Shown: positions 36,019 through 46,993, numbered from the stretch's first letter. The stretch: DNA of 64,000 bases from Eubacterium sp. AF16-48 (GCF_003479405.1 NZ_QUHB01000004.1:1-64000), one strand, 5' to 3'. Notes: a model not told the origin generated them from the sequence alone. Numbers and translations: made by a program.

Positions 36019-37173
36019 TTGATATATTTGGATAATGCAGCAACTACATATCCTAAACCGGAAGAGGTATATAAGGCAATGGATTTTGTCAACAGAAATC
36101 TGGCAATGAACCCGGGACGGGGAGGATACAGTAAGGCGAAGGAAGCGGAAAATATAATAGATGAAACAAGAAATAAACTTCTTAAGTTAGCAGGAGGCAG
36201 TGACGATTATAATGTGGTACTTACCCCTTCAGCAACTATAGCCTTAAACGAAGTGATTATGGGACTTTCCTTTAGGGAGGGGGAGAATGTTTATGTTTCT
36301 GCCTTTGAGCATAATGCCGTAATGAGAACTTTGCATGCTGCAGAAAAAATATATGGATTTAATATAGTTGAACTGCCTCTTAATGAGGATTTAACAATAG
36401 ATATTGAAAAAACAAAGTATATGTTCTCCAAGGATATTCCAGGAAAGGTATTTGCATGTCACGTGAGTAATGTGACAGGTTATATATTGCCTGTTAATGA
36501 AATAGCTAACCTTGCTAAGGAATACGAAGCCACAGTGGTAGTGGACGCATCCCAGTCATTGGGATTAGTTCCCATAGATTTGGGGCAGACACATATTGAT
36601 TATATGGTGTTTGCAGGGCACAAAACCTTGTATGGACCTTTGGGAATAGGCGGATTTTTTATAAAGTGTGGAAATAATTTAAGGAAATATATATCAGGGG
36701 GAACCGGAACTGACTCCCTTAATCTGGAGATGCCTGATAATGGCATTAAAGGATATGAGCCGGCAAGTTTTAATGTGGTGGCAGCAGCAGGACTTAACGC
36801 AGCTCTTGATGAAATAAAGGATAATGAAGCAGTTGAAACATTATTTTTAAGGGAAAAAGAGCTGGAAAATTATTTGGTAAAGGAACTTGAAAAAATACAT
36901 AACGTTAAATTGTATGTAACAGGGAATGTTAATTCCGTTGGAATTGTACCTTTTAATATAGAAGGCTATAAGGCATCTGAAACAGGAATGATTTTGGATG
37001 TGGATTATGACGTGGCAGTGAGAACAGGATATCATTGTGCTCCACTAATTCACAAATATTTAAAGGATACTGATTACCTGGGAGTGGTAAGGGCAAGTAT
37101 TGGAAAGTTTACCACAAAAGAAGAAATAGATGGTTTTGTAAAGGCTGTAAGGGATATAGCAGAGGAATACTAA
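36019..37173 (+). CDS. dndA: Cysteine desulfurase (DndA/IscS-like)
   Basis: A PLP enzyme of aminotransferase class V that takes sulfur from cysteine as a persulfide. The start LDNAATTYPKPEEV is the family signature, the PLP lysine is Lys202 in GHKTLYGPLG, and the persulfide-carrying Cys340 lies in GYHCAPL. Length (384) is normal. It starts at TTG with GAGGGG upstream, close behind the ATPase. In this operon it is the likely sulfur donor for the DndC-like protein; a general IscS/SufS or CsdA-like role is possible, as the protein alone does not tell. Confidence 0.85.
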   Translation: MIYLDNAATTYPKPEEVYKAMDFVNRNLAMNPGRGGYSKAKEAENIIDETRNKLLKLAGGSDDYNVVLTPSATIALNEVIMGLSFREGENVYVSAFEHNAVMRTLHAAEKIYGFNIVELPLNEDLTIDIEKTKYMFSKDIPGKVFACHVSNVTGYILPVNEIANLAKEYEATVVVDASQSLGLVPIDLGQTHIDYMVFAGHKTLYGPLGIGGFFIKCGNNLRKYISGGTGTDSLNLEMPDNGIKGYEPASFNVVAAAGLNAALDEIKDNEAVETLFLREKELENYLVKELEKIHNVKLYVTGNVNSVGIVPFNIEGYKASETGMILDVDYDVAVRTGYHCAPLIHKYLKDTDYLGVVRASIGKFTTKEEIDGFVKAVRDIAEEY

Positions 37174-37185
37174 GGGGAATTTTTT

Positions 37186-39360
37186 ATGAGCTTTAAAGAT
37201 ATAGAAATAAAACAGGAATACCGTTCTTTTAATGATAATATGGTGGAAGATTTTTATTATCCTTTATTAAGTAAGGCAAAATTATATGAAAGGGCAGTGG
37301 GATTTTTTTCATCCACAGCATTAATTGAAATATCAAAGGGCATATCAGGTCTGGTAGAAAACGGAGGAAAAATCCGGTTGATTGCTTCTCCTAAATTATC
37401 CGGGGAAGACGTAGAGGCAATAGAGAAAGGGCTACAGCAACGGAAAAGTGTTATTACAAACAGCATTAATAAAGCTATTTTGGAACCGGAAAACGAATAT
37501 GAGGAAAGAAGGCTTGATTTACTGGCTAATCTGGTAGCTGCAAATGTTCTTGAAATAAAAATAGCAGTTGTGGAGAATGAAGCAGGTATTGGAATGTATC
37601 ATGAAAAAATGGGACTGCTATATGACTATGAGGAAAATATTGTAGCATTTAGTGGTTCTATGAATGAAAGTACCACGGCGTTTTCATACAATATGGAAAA
37701 TATTGATGTTTATAAATCATGGGAGGGGGAATCGGAAAGACAGCGGGTAATGAATAAAAAGGTTAACTTTGATGCAATGTGGAATGACTATGAACCTCAC
37801 ATACGTATAATGGATTTTCCGGAGGCTTCAAGGGAGAAACTTTTTGAATATCGAAAAAGCAGTGAAATAGATTTAAGTTTAGACAGAAAAGAAGACTGGA
37901 ATCAGTCAGAAAATAACGGGAGAAAAGAACTAAAAGAAGGGCCGGCTTTTCCTGAATGGTTTAGCATAAGAGATTATCAGAAAAGTGCCATACAGCAATG
38001 GGAGATAAATAATTACATAGGAATATTTGATATGGCAACAGGAACAGGTAAAACCCTGACAGGATTATCGGCAGTTGTAAGACTATACCAACATGTAAGA
38101 AAAGGACTTGCTATATTTATAGTGTGTCCTTATCAGCATTTAGTAAGTCAGTGGGTAGAGGATATAGAAAGCTTTAATATAAAGCCGGTTATATGTCACA
38201 GTGCTTCACCTCAAAAGCATTGGGCATCCAGGTTAAAGGATGCATGTATGGCATTAGAATTTGGTGCATCGGACTATATGTGTGGGATTTTCACCAATGC
38301 AACCTATTCATCAAAAAAGGTTCAAAACATAATAGAAGATGTAAAGGATAAGGCCTTATTACTGGTAGATGAGGCACACAATTTTGGAGCAGAGAAGTTA
38401 AGTAAGTGCCTTGATGAAAAGATACCATACAGATTGGCTTTGTCTGCAACATTAGAAAGGCACGGAGACAGTGCAGGCACGGAAAAGTTATTTAATTATT
38501 TTAAAAATAAATGTATTGAGTATTCCCTAAAGGATGCAATAGAAAATGATATGCTGGTGAGATATTACTACCATCCTGTGGTGGTTTCTTTTGAATCGGA
38601 AGAATTAAATGATTATCTGGAACTGACAAAGAAGATAGGAAAATTAATTTTAGGGAACAAAAAGAAGGAAATAAGTGACCAGGCAAAAATGCTTTTAATA
38701 AAGCGGGCAAGATTAGTGGCAGCAGCAAGGCAGAAGGTTGATGCATTAGTAGATGAAATGAAAGACTATATGGAGGAAAATCATATATTGGTATATTGCG
38801 GAGCTACTACCATGAAAGATATAGACTACAAAGAGGGAAAGCCTCTTGAAGAAGAAAAAAGACAGATTGACATTGTAATGAAACGTTTAGGCCTTGAGCT
38901 TAATATGAAGGTGGCGAAGTTTACCTCTGAGGAGGATGCACAAAAACGTGAAATTTTAAAGAGAGAGTTTGATGAGGGAGAGAGCATTCAGGTATTAATT
39001 GCCATAAGATGTTTAGATGAAGGTGTAAACATACCAAGTATCAGAAAGGCGTTTATTTTGGCAAGCAGTACAAATCCCAAAGAATATATACAGAGAAGGG
39101 GAAGGGTACTGAGAAAATGTCCCGGAAAGAAGTATGCAGATATATATGATTTTATAATGTCACCTATCCCATTAGATAGGGTGGATTCCTACAACGAATC
39201 AATTGTAAAAATGTCAGCGTCTCTGGTAAAAAGAGAAATTGAAAGAATGAAGGATTTTGCCGCATTAGCTGAAAATTCCAGTGAAGCGGATGAGATTATA
39301 TATGAACTAATGGATAAATACCAAATAAACTATTTAGATGAGGAGGAGTTTTATGAGTGA
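37186..39360 (+). CDS. PLD-domain DEAD/DEAH-box helicase, putative phosphorothioation restriction enzyme
   Basis: The N-terminal region (about 1-190) is phospholipase-D-like, with H139-x-K141 in YHEKMGLL followed by FSGSMNES, a typical nuclease HKD-type half site. The SF2 helicase core follows: Walker A ATGTGKT near residue 285, DEAH at 395-398 (LLVDEAHNFG), and motif VI QRRGRVLRK near 630. PLD-helicase fusions of this layout are named as restriction enzymes of phosphorothioation systems. It is probably the effector that attacks unmodified DNA, which is inference. It sits between the desulfurase and DndD genes, so modification and restriction genes are mixed. The stop overlaps the next gene by eight bases. 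Confidence 0.82.
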   Translation: MSFKDIEIKQEYRSFNDNMVEDFYYPLLSKAKLYERAVGFFSSTALIEISKGISGLVENGGKIRLIASPKLSGEDVEAIEKGLQQRKSVITNSINKAILEPENEYEERRLDLLANLVAANVLEIKIAVVENEAGIGMYHEKMGLLYDYEENIVAFSGSMNESTTAFSYNMENIDVYKSWEGESERQRVMNKKVNFDAMWNDYEPHIRIMDFPEASREKLFEYRKSSEIDLSLDRKEDWNQSENNGRKELKEGPAFPEWFSIRDYQKSAIQQWEINNYIGIFDMATGTGKTLTGLSAVVRLYQHVRKGLAIFIVCPYQHLVSQWVEDIESFNIKPVICHSASPQKHWASRLKDACMALEFGASDYMCGIFTNATYSSKKVQNIIEDVKDKALLLVDEAHNFGAEKLSKCLDEKIPYRLALSATLERHGDSAGTEKLFNYFKNKCIEYSLKDAIENDMLVRYYYHPVVVSFESEELNDYLELTKKIGKLILGNKKKEISDQAKMLLIKRARLVAAARQKVDALVDEMKDYMEENHILVYCGATTMKDIDYKEGKPLEEEKRQIDIVMKRLGLELNMKVAKFTSEEDAQKREILKREFDEGESIQVLIAIRCLDEGVNIPSIRKAFILASSTNPKEYIQRRGRVLRKCPGKKYADIYDFIMSPIPLDRVDSYNESIVKMSASLVKREIERMKDFAALAENSSEADEIIYELMDKYQINYLDEEEFYE

Positions 39361-39529
39361 GAAATTACAGGAGGAAACACAGTTAGATGAAGAGATACTT
39401 TGGAAAATAAAGTACGATATTTACAAATTAGAAGAAGATAATTTAAAGACAAAACAGAAAACCGACAGTGGCATGGTTGACGCTATCAGAAAAATTATAA
39501 TTGATGCTTTGTCAGATAAAAATTTTTAG
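39353..39529 (+). CDS. 58-aa small protein between helicase and DndD genes
   Basis: A small helical, charged protein (MSEKLQEETQLDEEILWKIKYDIYKLEEDNLKT...). I start at ATG 39353 because AGGAGG lies directly before it, within the end of the helicase gene; an ATG at 39338 is in frame but poorly placed. It overlaps the helicase gene by eight bases. It looks like the small proteins found between restriction and dndD genes in similar loci, and could be an adaptor. No motif was seen. Confidence 0.7.
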   Translation: MSEKLQEETQLDEEILWKIKYDIYKLEEDNLKTKQKTDSGMVDAIRKIIIDALSDKNF

Positions 39530-39541
39530 GGGGAACAATTT

Positions 39542-41569
39542 ATGCTTATAAAATCATTAAAGTACAAGAATTTCAGACAATTTAAAGGGGAAAACAAAAT
39601 AGATTTTTCCTGTGATAAGGACAACAATGTAACAATTATTTTAGGAAATAATACATTTGGAAAAACTACATTGCTTCAAATGTTTAACTGGTGCCTTTAC
39701 AATAAAGTAATGTTTAGACGGCAGGATAATCCGGACATGCTTTTAAATCTTGATGTGGCAATGAATATGTATAATGGGGATTTAGACCAGGTTATGGTAG
39801 AGATAGTATTACAGCACCAGAATACTGAGTATACCATAACACGAAAGCAGGCATATAAAAAGATAGAAGGAAAAGTTACGGGATTAATGCCTATGCTGAC
39901 AATGTCTGCAAAGAATTTAAGCACCGGAGGAACCGATCCTGTCGAAAAAGATGATAGCAGGAAAGAGATAATAAACAAAATCATGCCGCAGGAATTATCA
40001 GGATATTTTCTATTTGACACTGAGCGGGTTCAAAATGTGGCAGAGAGAAAGGATTTGTCTGAGGCAGTAAAGGGTCTTTTAGGCTTAAATGCCATGGGAA
40101 ATGCCAGAAAACACCTGGGAAAAGTAGAATCAAAAACTACGGTTATTGGTGGATTTTACAATGATTTAGGGACGCACTTAGGTACGGAAAAGGAACAAAG
40201 ATACATTAAAGAGGTTCAAAGAGCGGAGGAAGAAATAACTAAATATGAAGAAGTAAAAAACAATACTGAAGATGAGATGAAAAAATATCAACAGATTAAG
40301 GAGGAATTAGAAGATAAAATAAGATCGTTAGCAGATGCAACAAAGCTTCAGAAAGAAAAGGAACAGTTAGAACAGAGAAGAATTTTGGATGACAATGAAT
40401 TAGAAAGCGAATGTGATGCCTATGTGAAACTGTTTAGTGACAGGTTTGTTTTCTTTATGGCACAGCCGTTATATAAAAAGGCCAAAGAAGTTTTAGAGGA
40501 CGCTGACATAGAAGATAAGGGAATAAGAGATATAACTGCTGATTCCATAAAGGAGATTATTAAAAATGGAAGATGCATATGCGGAACTAAAGTCGAAAAT
40601 GGCAATGAAGCATATATTCATTTAATGGAGCAGTTAAAATATGTTCCGCCGGAATCAATAGGAACTACCGTGGCAAATTTTAAGAAAGAAATTAATTTGT
40701 TTAACAGACAAAACAGAGACGACGGTTTTTATATGTCTTTACAAAGCAAAATAAAAAGAATGATTGATATTACGGAAAGAATAAATGAAGCAAATGACAG
40801 AGTTAAGCAAATTGAAAAAGAAATTGCAGGTAAAGAAGATGCAGGAAAATACCAGTTTAGATTAAATAAGACTAAAAATAAATTAAAGGATTTAGCTGAA
40901 AAAAGAGATAACTGTATATCCACAATCTCAAAAAATAAAGAGCAGAGAGATCATGCTAAAAAAATAATTAATATATCTGTTGCCAGAAATGAAAAGAACA
41001 AAGAGATAAACAGATATATGGCATATGCCGAAGCAATTAAAGAATGGTTTGATGATTATTATATTAGTGAGGAAATGCAAATAAGGGAGAAACTTGAAAA
41101 TAAGGTAAATGAGATATTTAGCAGAATGTATAGTGGAACCCGTGTGTTAAAAATTGATGACAAATACAGGACAACCTTGTATACAAAGGCAGAAGGCTCA
41201 GACGAACTGGTTACTTCCGGTGAATCTGAAGGTCTTATAAGGGTTAAAAACTTTGCCTTCATTGCAGGACTGGTGGATTTGGCAAAAGAGCAGAAAATTC
41301 AAATTGGAGATAAGGAGATGAAAGGGGAATCATATCCATTGATACTTGATGCACCTTTCTCTAATGCTGACGAAATTCACATAAAAAATATTGCCAGGGA
41401 ATTACCGGGAGTTGCAGAGCAGGTAATAATGTTTGTAATGGAAAAGGACTGGCGTTATGCAAAGGAAGTTATAGAAGGAAAAGTCGCAAAAAGCTACGTA
41501 CTGGAGAAACATAGTGATACATATTCAGAGATAATCAAGGAGGATACGAAATGTCAGATAACAGAATAA
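39542..41569 (+). CDS. dndD: DNA sulfur modification protein DndD-like SMC-type ATPase
   Basis: An SMC/Rad50-like ABC ATPase. The start (LIKSLKYKNFRQFKGENKI) and Walker A GNNTFGKT (residues 35-42) match DndD, long coiled coils occupy about 195-330 and 385-480, and a hook-like CIC pair lies near 346. The Walker B YPLILDAPFSNAD is near residue 600. DndD is proposed to bind and nick DNA and to recognise targets for sulfur insertion. Length (675) fits the family. Its stop overlaps the last gene by 19 bases. Confidence 0.87.
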   Translation: MLIKSLKYKNFRQFKGENKIDFSCDKDNNVTIILGNNTFGKTTLLQMFNWCLYNKVMFRRQDNPDMLLNLDVAMNMYNGDLDQVMVEIVLQHQNTEYTITRKQAYKKIEGKVTGLMPMLTMSAKNLSTGGTDPVEKDDSRKEIINKIMPQELSGYFLFDTERVQNVAERKDLSEAVKGLLGLNAMGNARKHLGKVESKTTVIGGFYNDLGTHLGTEKEQRYIKEVQRAEEEITKYEEVKNNTEDEMKKYQQIKEELEDKIRSLADATKLQKEKEQLEQRRILDDNELESECDAYVKLFSDRFVFFMAQPLYKKAKEVLEDADIEDKGIRDITADSIKEIIKNGRCICGTKVENGNEAYIHLMEQLKYVPPESIGTTVANFKKEINLFNRQNRDDGFYMSLQSKIKRMIDITERINEANDRVKQIEKEIAGKEDAGKYQFRLNKTKNKLKDLAEKRDNCISTISKNKEQRDHAKKIINISVARNEKNKEINRYMAYAEAIKEWFDDYYISEEMQIREKLENKVNEIFSRMYSGTRVLKIDDKYRTTLYTKAEGSDELVTSGESEGLIRVKNFAFIAGLVDLAKEQKIQIGDKEMKGESYPLILDAPFSNADEIHIKNIARELPGVAEQVIMFVMEKDWRYAKEVIEGKVAKSYVLEKHSDTYSEIIKEDTKCQITE

Positions 41570-42102
41570 GACTATTTGAAGGTGACGTTCTTTTAAGGGG
41601 AAAACATTCTGCCTACGTCAAATTTTTGGTAAATGATGCTAAAATATTTGACAAGTATATTGATGTGTATCTTTGCGGTGCTGTTGTAGGATATCTTTAT
41701 AATGTTAAGGCTCCAAGGGATAATTCAATTCAGGATACCGGTAAAATATATGCTGATGCGGTATCTAAGCATAAGCAGGACTGTATGTTTTTATATAGAC
41801 TGATTACATTATTAGACGGAGCAAAGTCAGATGAAAAAGAATGTATAAACAGAGCCTTCAGATATGACACTGATGATGGAAAAGCAGAGGAAACAAAGGA
41901 GTGCTTAGAAAGGTTTAATGCCTATGCCAGAGGCGGTATTGAAAAATTATATGATGATTTAAAATCAGGTGCCACAAACAGACGGGATTATATTAGAAAC
42001 AGTATAGATTATGCTAAAAAGTTTAAGGATGAGTTAGATGATTCAGGTGTATCCTATGAGGAGAAACTTAAACGTGAAATTAGCGGGGGACGGAATATAT
42101 AA
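41551..42102 (+). CDS. Unrecognised 183-aa protein in the DndE position
   Basis: The last gene of the island, overlapping dndD by 19 bases, so it belongs to the same operon and is probably translationally coupled. DndE, the usual partner after DndD, is about 110 residues; this protein is longer and I do not see its typical helical sequence. Its first 55 residues (LFEGDVLLRGKHSAYVKFLVND...YLCGAVVGYLYN) are helical and might contain a divergent DndE core, followed by a charged helical region. I call it a possible DndE counterpart only by position. An AAGGAGG site precedes its ATG. Confidence 0.7.
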   Translation: MSDNRIRLFEGDVLLRGKHSAYVKFLVNDAKIFDKYIDVYLCGAVVGYLYNVKAPRDNSIQDTGKIYADAVSKHKQDCMFLYRLITLLDGAKSDEKECINRAFRYDTDDGKAEETKECLERFNAYARGGIEKLYDDLKSGATNRRDYIRNSIDYAKKFKDELDDSGVSYEEKLKREISGGRNI

Positions 42103-42108
42103 AAACTG

Positions 42109-42137
42109 TTGACTTTTATTTTTTTAGAGAATATAAT
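42109..42137 (+). promoter_or_regulatory. Promoter of the str operon (rpsL)
   Basis: TTGACT (42109-42114) and TATAAT (42132-42137) with a 17-base spacer, starting just after the Dnd-like operon. This separates the ribosomal genes from the island's transcription. The leader to rpsL is about 85 bases and ends in AGGAGG. Confidence 0.85.
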
Positions 42138-42228
42138 AGTAGGGCATGCGTAAAGGGGACAGTGTGCCTTTTTGTATGTAAGTGTAACAGATTAACACGT
42201 AATTCTAATAACAGGAGGTGAAATAGGA

Positions 42229-42648
42229 ATGCCTACATTTAACCAGTTAGTAAGAAAAGGACGTCAGACAGCAGTTAAGAAGTCTACTGCTCCAGCTTTA
42301 TTAAAGAGCTACAACTCTTTGAATAAGAAGATGAACGACACAGCTTCTCCACAGAAGCGTGGTGTTTGTACAGCAGTTAAGACAGCTACACCTAAGAAAC
42401 CAAACTCAGCTCTTAGAAAAATTGCCAGAGTTCGTCTTTCTAATGGTATCGAAGTAACAAGCTACATCCCAGGTGAAGGTCACAACCTTCAGGAGCATAG
42501 CGTTGTTCTTATCCGTGGTGGTAGAGTAAAAGACTTACCAGGTACAAGATATCATATCATTAGAGGTACTCTTGATACTGCAGGTGTTGCAAACAGACGC
42601 CAGGCACGTTCTAAGTATGGTGCTAAGAGACCTAAAGCAGGTAAGTAA
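42229..42648 (+). CDS. rpsL: 30S ribosomal protein S12
   Basis: Small-subunit protein at the decoding centre. The start ([11 protein letters not shown]) and the highly conserved [11 protein letters not shown] and [11 protein letters not shown] segments are intact; Lys in TPKKPN is the residue whose mutation gives streptomycin resistance, and it is wild type here. Length (139) is normal. It heads rpsL-rpsG-fusA-tuf. Confidence 0.99.
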   Translation: MPTFNQLVRKGRQTAVKKSTAPALLKSYNSLNKKMNDTASPQKRGVCTAVKTATPKKPNSALRKIARVRLSNGIEVTSYIPGEGHNLQEHSVVLIRGGRVKDLPGTRYHIIRGTLDTAGVANRRQARSKYGAKRPKAGK

Positions 42649-42863
42649 TAAGCACATTACGAATAGTAGGAATGACTTTTATAAGTCAGTCACAGGTTGA
42701 ATGAATGTGTAACGGTTATTAGAGTTATGTAGATATAGAGTCTAAAGCCGTGAGCAAGACACAATCTAAGTGAGTACCTATGATCTAATCGCATATATCT
42801 TTGATATTATGCAAAACAAGAATTTCAAATAAAGAATATTTTTGGAAATTCTGGAAAAATTGA

Positions 42864-43352
<489 letters not shown>

Positions 43353-43439
43353 TAAAGTTCAATTATTTATTGAGAATATGCAGCATTGCATGACATATAA
43401 GGCAATTGCCTAATAGACTAAAAATAGGAGGAAAAAACC

Positions 43440-45557
43440 TTGGCTGGAAGAGAATATCCACTGGATAGAACAAGAAACATTGGTATTATGGCTCATATCG
43501 ATGCAGGTAAGACTACATTAACAGAACGTATCTTATATTATACCGGTGTAAACTATAAAATTGGTGAAACTCATGATGGAGCTTCTACAATGGACTGGAT
43601 GGAGCAGGAACAGGAAAGAGGTATCACAATTACTTCAGCTGCTACAACATGTCATTGGACATTGGAAGATCATCATAAGCCAAAGGCTGGTGCATTAGAG
43701 CATCGTATCAACATCATTGATACACCGGGTCACGTTGACTTCACAGTTGAAGTTGAACGTTCACTTCGTGTATTAGATGGTGCTGTAGGTGTATTTGATG
43801 CTAAGGCCGGTGTTGAACCACAGTCAGAAAATGTATGGCGTCAGGCTGACACATACAATGTACCTCGTATGGCGTTCATCAATAAGATGGATAAAATGGG
43901 TGCAGATTTCTTTTATTCAGTTCAGACAATCATTGATCGTTTAGGAAAGAATGCTATTCCTGTACAGATCCCAATCGGTAAAGAAGATGACTTCATCGGA
44001 TTAATCGATTTGTTTGAAATGGAAGCATATTATTACAAAGATGATAAGGGCGAAGATATCGAAATTACAGCTATACCTGATGACTTAAAGGATCTTGCTG
44101 ATGAATGGCACGAGAACCTTGTTGAAAAGGTATGTGAATTAGATGATGACCTTATGATGCAGTACCTTGAAGGAGAAGAACCATCAGTTGATGATATGAA
44201 GAAAGCTCTTAGAAAAGGTACAATAGCTTGTGAAGCAGTTCCAGTATTCCTTGGATCAGCTTACAAGAACAAGGGTGTTCAGAAGATGTTAGACGGTGTT
44301 ATTGAATATATGCCGGCTCCAACAGACATTCCTGACATCACAGGTGTTGATGAAGATGGTAACGAAGTAGTTCGTCATTCATCAGATGATGAACCATTTT
44401 CAGCTTTAGCATTTAAGATTATGACTGACCCATTTGTTGGTAAGTTGGCATTCTTCAGAGTTTACTCTGGTACAATGAACTCAGGTTCATATGTATTAAA
44501 TGCAACTAAGAATAAAAAAGAGCGTGTTGGACGTATTGTACAGATGCATGCTAACAAACGTACAGAAATTGATAAAGTATATTCAGGTGACATCGCAGCA
44601 GCTGTTGGCTTCAAGGTAACAACAACAGGTGATACAATCTGTGATGAAAAGTATCCTGTTATCCTTGAATCAATGGAATTCCCAGAGCCGGTTATCGAGC
44701 TTGCTATTGAGCCTAAGACAAAGAATGATCAGGGTAAGATGGGTGAAGCTTTATCTAAGTTGGCTGAAGAAGATCCAACATTCCGTGCTCATACTGATCC
44801 TGAAACAGGTCAGACAATTATCGCAGGTATGGGTGAACTTCACTTAGACGTTATCGTAGATCGTCTTCTTCGTGAATTTAAGGTAGAAGCTAACGTTGGT
44901 GCACCTCAGGTTGCATACAAGGAAACATTTACAAAGCCTGTTGATATTGATAGTAAATATGCTAAGCAGTCAGGTGGACGTGGACAGTACGGTCACTGTA
45001 AAGTTAAATTTGAGCCTATGGATCCAAACGGTGAAGAAACATTCAAGTTTGAGTCTACAGTAGTTGGTGGTAATATTCCTAAGGAATACATCCCGGCTGT
45101 TGGAGAAGGTATCGAAGAAGCTGCGCAGTCAGGTATTATCGCAGGATTCCCTGTACTTGGTGTACATGCTACAGTATATGATGGATCATACCATGAAGTC
45201 GATTCTTCAGAAATGGCATTCCACATTGCCGGTTCTATGGCATTTAAGGAAGCTATGCAGAAGGCGGACCCTGTATTACTTGAGCCTATCATGAAGGTTG
45301 AAGTAACAATGCCTGAAGAATACATGGGTGATGTTATCGGAAGCTTGAACTCAAAGCGTGGACAGATTGAAGGTATGGACGATATTGGTGGTGGAAAGAT
45401 TGTTAGAGCATTCGTTCCATTAGCAGAAATGTTCGGTTACTCAACAGAACTTCGTTCAGCAACTCAGGGACGTGGTAACTATTCAATGTTCTTTGAAAGA
45501 TATCAGGCAGCTCCAAAGTCTGTTCAGGAGAAGGTTGCTTCTAGCAGAGCAAAATAA
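43440..45557 (+). CDS. fusA: Elongation factor G
   Basis: Ribosomal translocase GTPase. G1 is [10 protein letters not shown]3 DTPGHVDF, G4 NKMDK; domains II to V follow with the conserved SGGRGQYGH and [16 protein letters not shown]. Length (705) is slightly above the 692 of B. subtilis. It starts at TTG with AGGAGG upstream. The 190 bases before tuf hold a hairpin and an AT-rich leader but no other gene. Confidence 0.99.
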   Translation: MAGREYPLDRTRNIGIMAHIDAGKTTLTERILYYTGVNYKIGETHDGASTMDWMEQEQERGITITSAATTCHWTLEDHHKPKAGALEHRINIIDTPGHVDFTVEVERSLRVLDGAVGVFDAKAGVEPQSENVWRQADTYNVPRMAFINKMDKMGADFFYSVQTIIDRLGKNAIPVQIPIGKEDDFIGLIDLFEMEAYYYKDDKGEDIEITAIPDDLKDLADEWHENLVEKVCELDDDLMMQYLEGEEPSVDDMKKALRKGTIACEAVPVFLGSAYKNKGVQKMLDGVIEYMPAPTDIPDITGVDEDGNEVVRHSSDDEPFSALAFKIMTDPFVGKLAFFRVYSGTMNSGSYVLNATKNKKERVGRIVQMHANKRTEIDKVYSGDIAAAVGFKVTTTGDTICDEKYPVILESMEFPEPVIELAIEPKTKNDQGKMGEALSKLAEEDPTFRAHTDPETGQTIIAGMGELHLDVIVDRLLREFKVEANVGAPQVAYKETFTKPVDIDSKYAKQSGGRGQYGHCKVKFEPMDPNGEETFKFESTVVGGNIPKEYIPAVGEGIEEAAQSGIIAGFPVLGVHATVYDGSYHEVDSSEMAFHIAGSMAFKEAMQKADPVLLEPIMKVEVTMPEEYMGDVIGSLNSKRGQIEGMDDIGGGKIVRAFVPLAEMFGYSTELRSATQGRGNYSMFFERYQAAPKSVQEKVASSRAK

Positions 45558-45747
45558 TTCAAAATATAACAGCAGAAAATTGAATATAGCAAAGCAATGC
45601 TTAGGCTAGATACAAAATTTTCGAGATTATATATTTAAAAGGCTTGAAAATATCTCCATTATAAAATATAATGGGGATAGCCTTGTGAATTGGCCAATTA
45701 AGGTCAAACAAAAATAATTTATATATTAATTTAGGAGGATTACTAAA
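45558..45747 (+). promoter_or_regulatory. tuf leader region
   Basis: This stretch has an AT-rich hairpin (CTCCATTATA against TATAATGGGG, near 45653-45677) and a strong AGGAGG seven bases before tuf. It may hold a secondary promoter; none is clear enough to place. Confidence 0.35.
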
Positions 45748-46935
45748 ATGGCAAAAGCTAAGTTTGAAAGAACAAAACCACATTGTAATATTGGTACAAT
45801 CGGACATGTCGATCACGGCAAAACAACTTTAACAGCTGCTATTACTAAGGTACTTGCAGAAAGAGTTGAAGGAAATGAAGCTACAGATTTCGAGAACATC
45901 GATAAGGCTCCAGAAGAAAGAGAAAGAGGTATCACAATCTCTACAGCTCACGTTGAATATGAAACAAAGAAGAGACATTACGCACACGTTGACTGCCCAG
46001 GTCATGCTGACTACGTTAAGAACATGATCACAGGTGCTGCTCAGATGGACGGTGCTATCCTCGTTGTTGCTGCTACTGACGGTGTTATGGCTCAGACAAA
46101 AGAGCACATCTTACTTTCACGTCAGGTAGGTGTTCCAAAGATCGTTGTTTTCTTAAACAAGTGCGATATGGTTGATGACGAAGAGTTATTAGAATTAGTA
46201 GAAATGGACGTTACAGAAATCCTTGATGAATATGGATTTGATGGTTCACCAATCATTAAGGGTTCAGCTCTTAAGGCTCTTGAAGATCCAGCTTCAGAAT
46301 GGGGCGACAAGATCATGGAACTTATGGATACTGTTGATGATTACTTCCCAGATCCAGAAAGAGATACAGATAAGCCTTTCTTAATGCCAGTAGAAGACGT
46401 ATTCACAATCACAGGTCGTGGTACAGTTGCTACAGGTAGAGTAGAAAGAGGAACACTTCACTTAAATGATGAAGTTGAAATCATCGGTGTTAAGGAAGAA
46501 ACACAGAAGACAGTTATCACAGGTATCGAAATGTTCAGAAAGCTTCTTGATGAAGCTCAGGCTGGTGATAACATCGGTGCTCTTTTAAGAGGTATCAACA
46601 GAGACCAGATCGAAAGAGGTCAGGTTCTTGCTAAACCTGGTACAGTAACATGCCATAAGAAGTTTACAGCTCAGGTTTACGTATTAACAAAGGATGAAGG
46701 TGGACGTCATACTCCTTTCTTCAATAACTACAGACCACAGTTCTACTTCAGAACAACTGACGTAACTGGTGTTTGTAACTTACCAGCAGGTGTAGAAATG
46801 TGTATGCCTGGTGATAACGTAGAAATCACAGTTGAACTTATTCACCCAATCGCTATGGAGCAGGGTCTTGGATTCGCTATCCGTGAAGGTGGTAGAACAG
46901 TAGGTTCAGGTAAAGTAGCAACTATTATTGAGTAA
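45748..46935 (+). CDS. tuf: Elongation factor Tu
   Basis: Delivers aminoacyl-tRNA to the ribosome. G1 is [10 protein letters not shown]3 DCPGHADY, G4 NKCDM, and the C-terminus reads [18 protein letters not shown]. Length (395) is standard. The last 14 codons (from 46893) belong to the mobile element integrated here; the protein end is conserved but the codons differ from the second copy of the same segment at 57212-57265 (GRVATIIE). The gene is therefore rebuilt by the element. Confidence 0.99.
   Translation: MAKAKFERTKPHCNIGTIGHVDHGKTTLTAAITKVLAERVEGNEATDFENIDKAPEERERGITISTAHVEYETKKRHYAHVDCPGHADYVKNMITGAAQMDGAILVVAATDGVMAQTKEHILLSRQVGVPKIVVFLNKCDMVDDEELLELVEMDVTEILDEYGFDGSPIIKGSALKALEDPASEWGDKIMELMDTVDDYFPDPERDTDKPFLMPVEDVFTITGRGTVATGRVERGTLHLNDEVEIIGVKEETQKTVITGIEMFRKLLDEAQAGDNIGALLRGINRDQIERGQVLAKPGTVTCHKKFTAQVYVLTKDEGGRHTPFFNNYRPQFYFRTTDVTGVCNLPAGVEMCMPGDNVEITVELIHPIAMEQGLGFAIREGGRTVGSGKVATIIE
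46882..46892 (+). other. attL core of element 1
   Basis: CGTGAAGGTGG, encoding REGG of EF-Tu, is repeated exactly at 57212-57222. Sequence on either side differs between the two copies, so 11 bp is the maximal shared core. Confidence 0.75.
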
Positions 46936-46958
46936 TATAGTATAAAGCTAGTATTTAT

Positions 46959-46993
46959 AGGCATTCCCGAAATTTTCGGGGATGCCTTTTTTT
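46959..46993 (+). terminator. Terminator of tuf, supplied by element 1
   Basis: AGGCATTCCC pairs with GGGGATGCCT around a short AT-rich loop, followed by a seven-T run. It lies inside the element and ends tuf transcription. Confidence 0.9.

Noticed and set aside
31643..39529. BREX system
   Set aside because: The big ATPase is BrxC-like, but there is no pglX methyltransferase, pglZ phosphatase or brxL; DndC/DndD-like genes fit a phosphorothioation system better.
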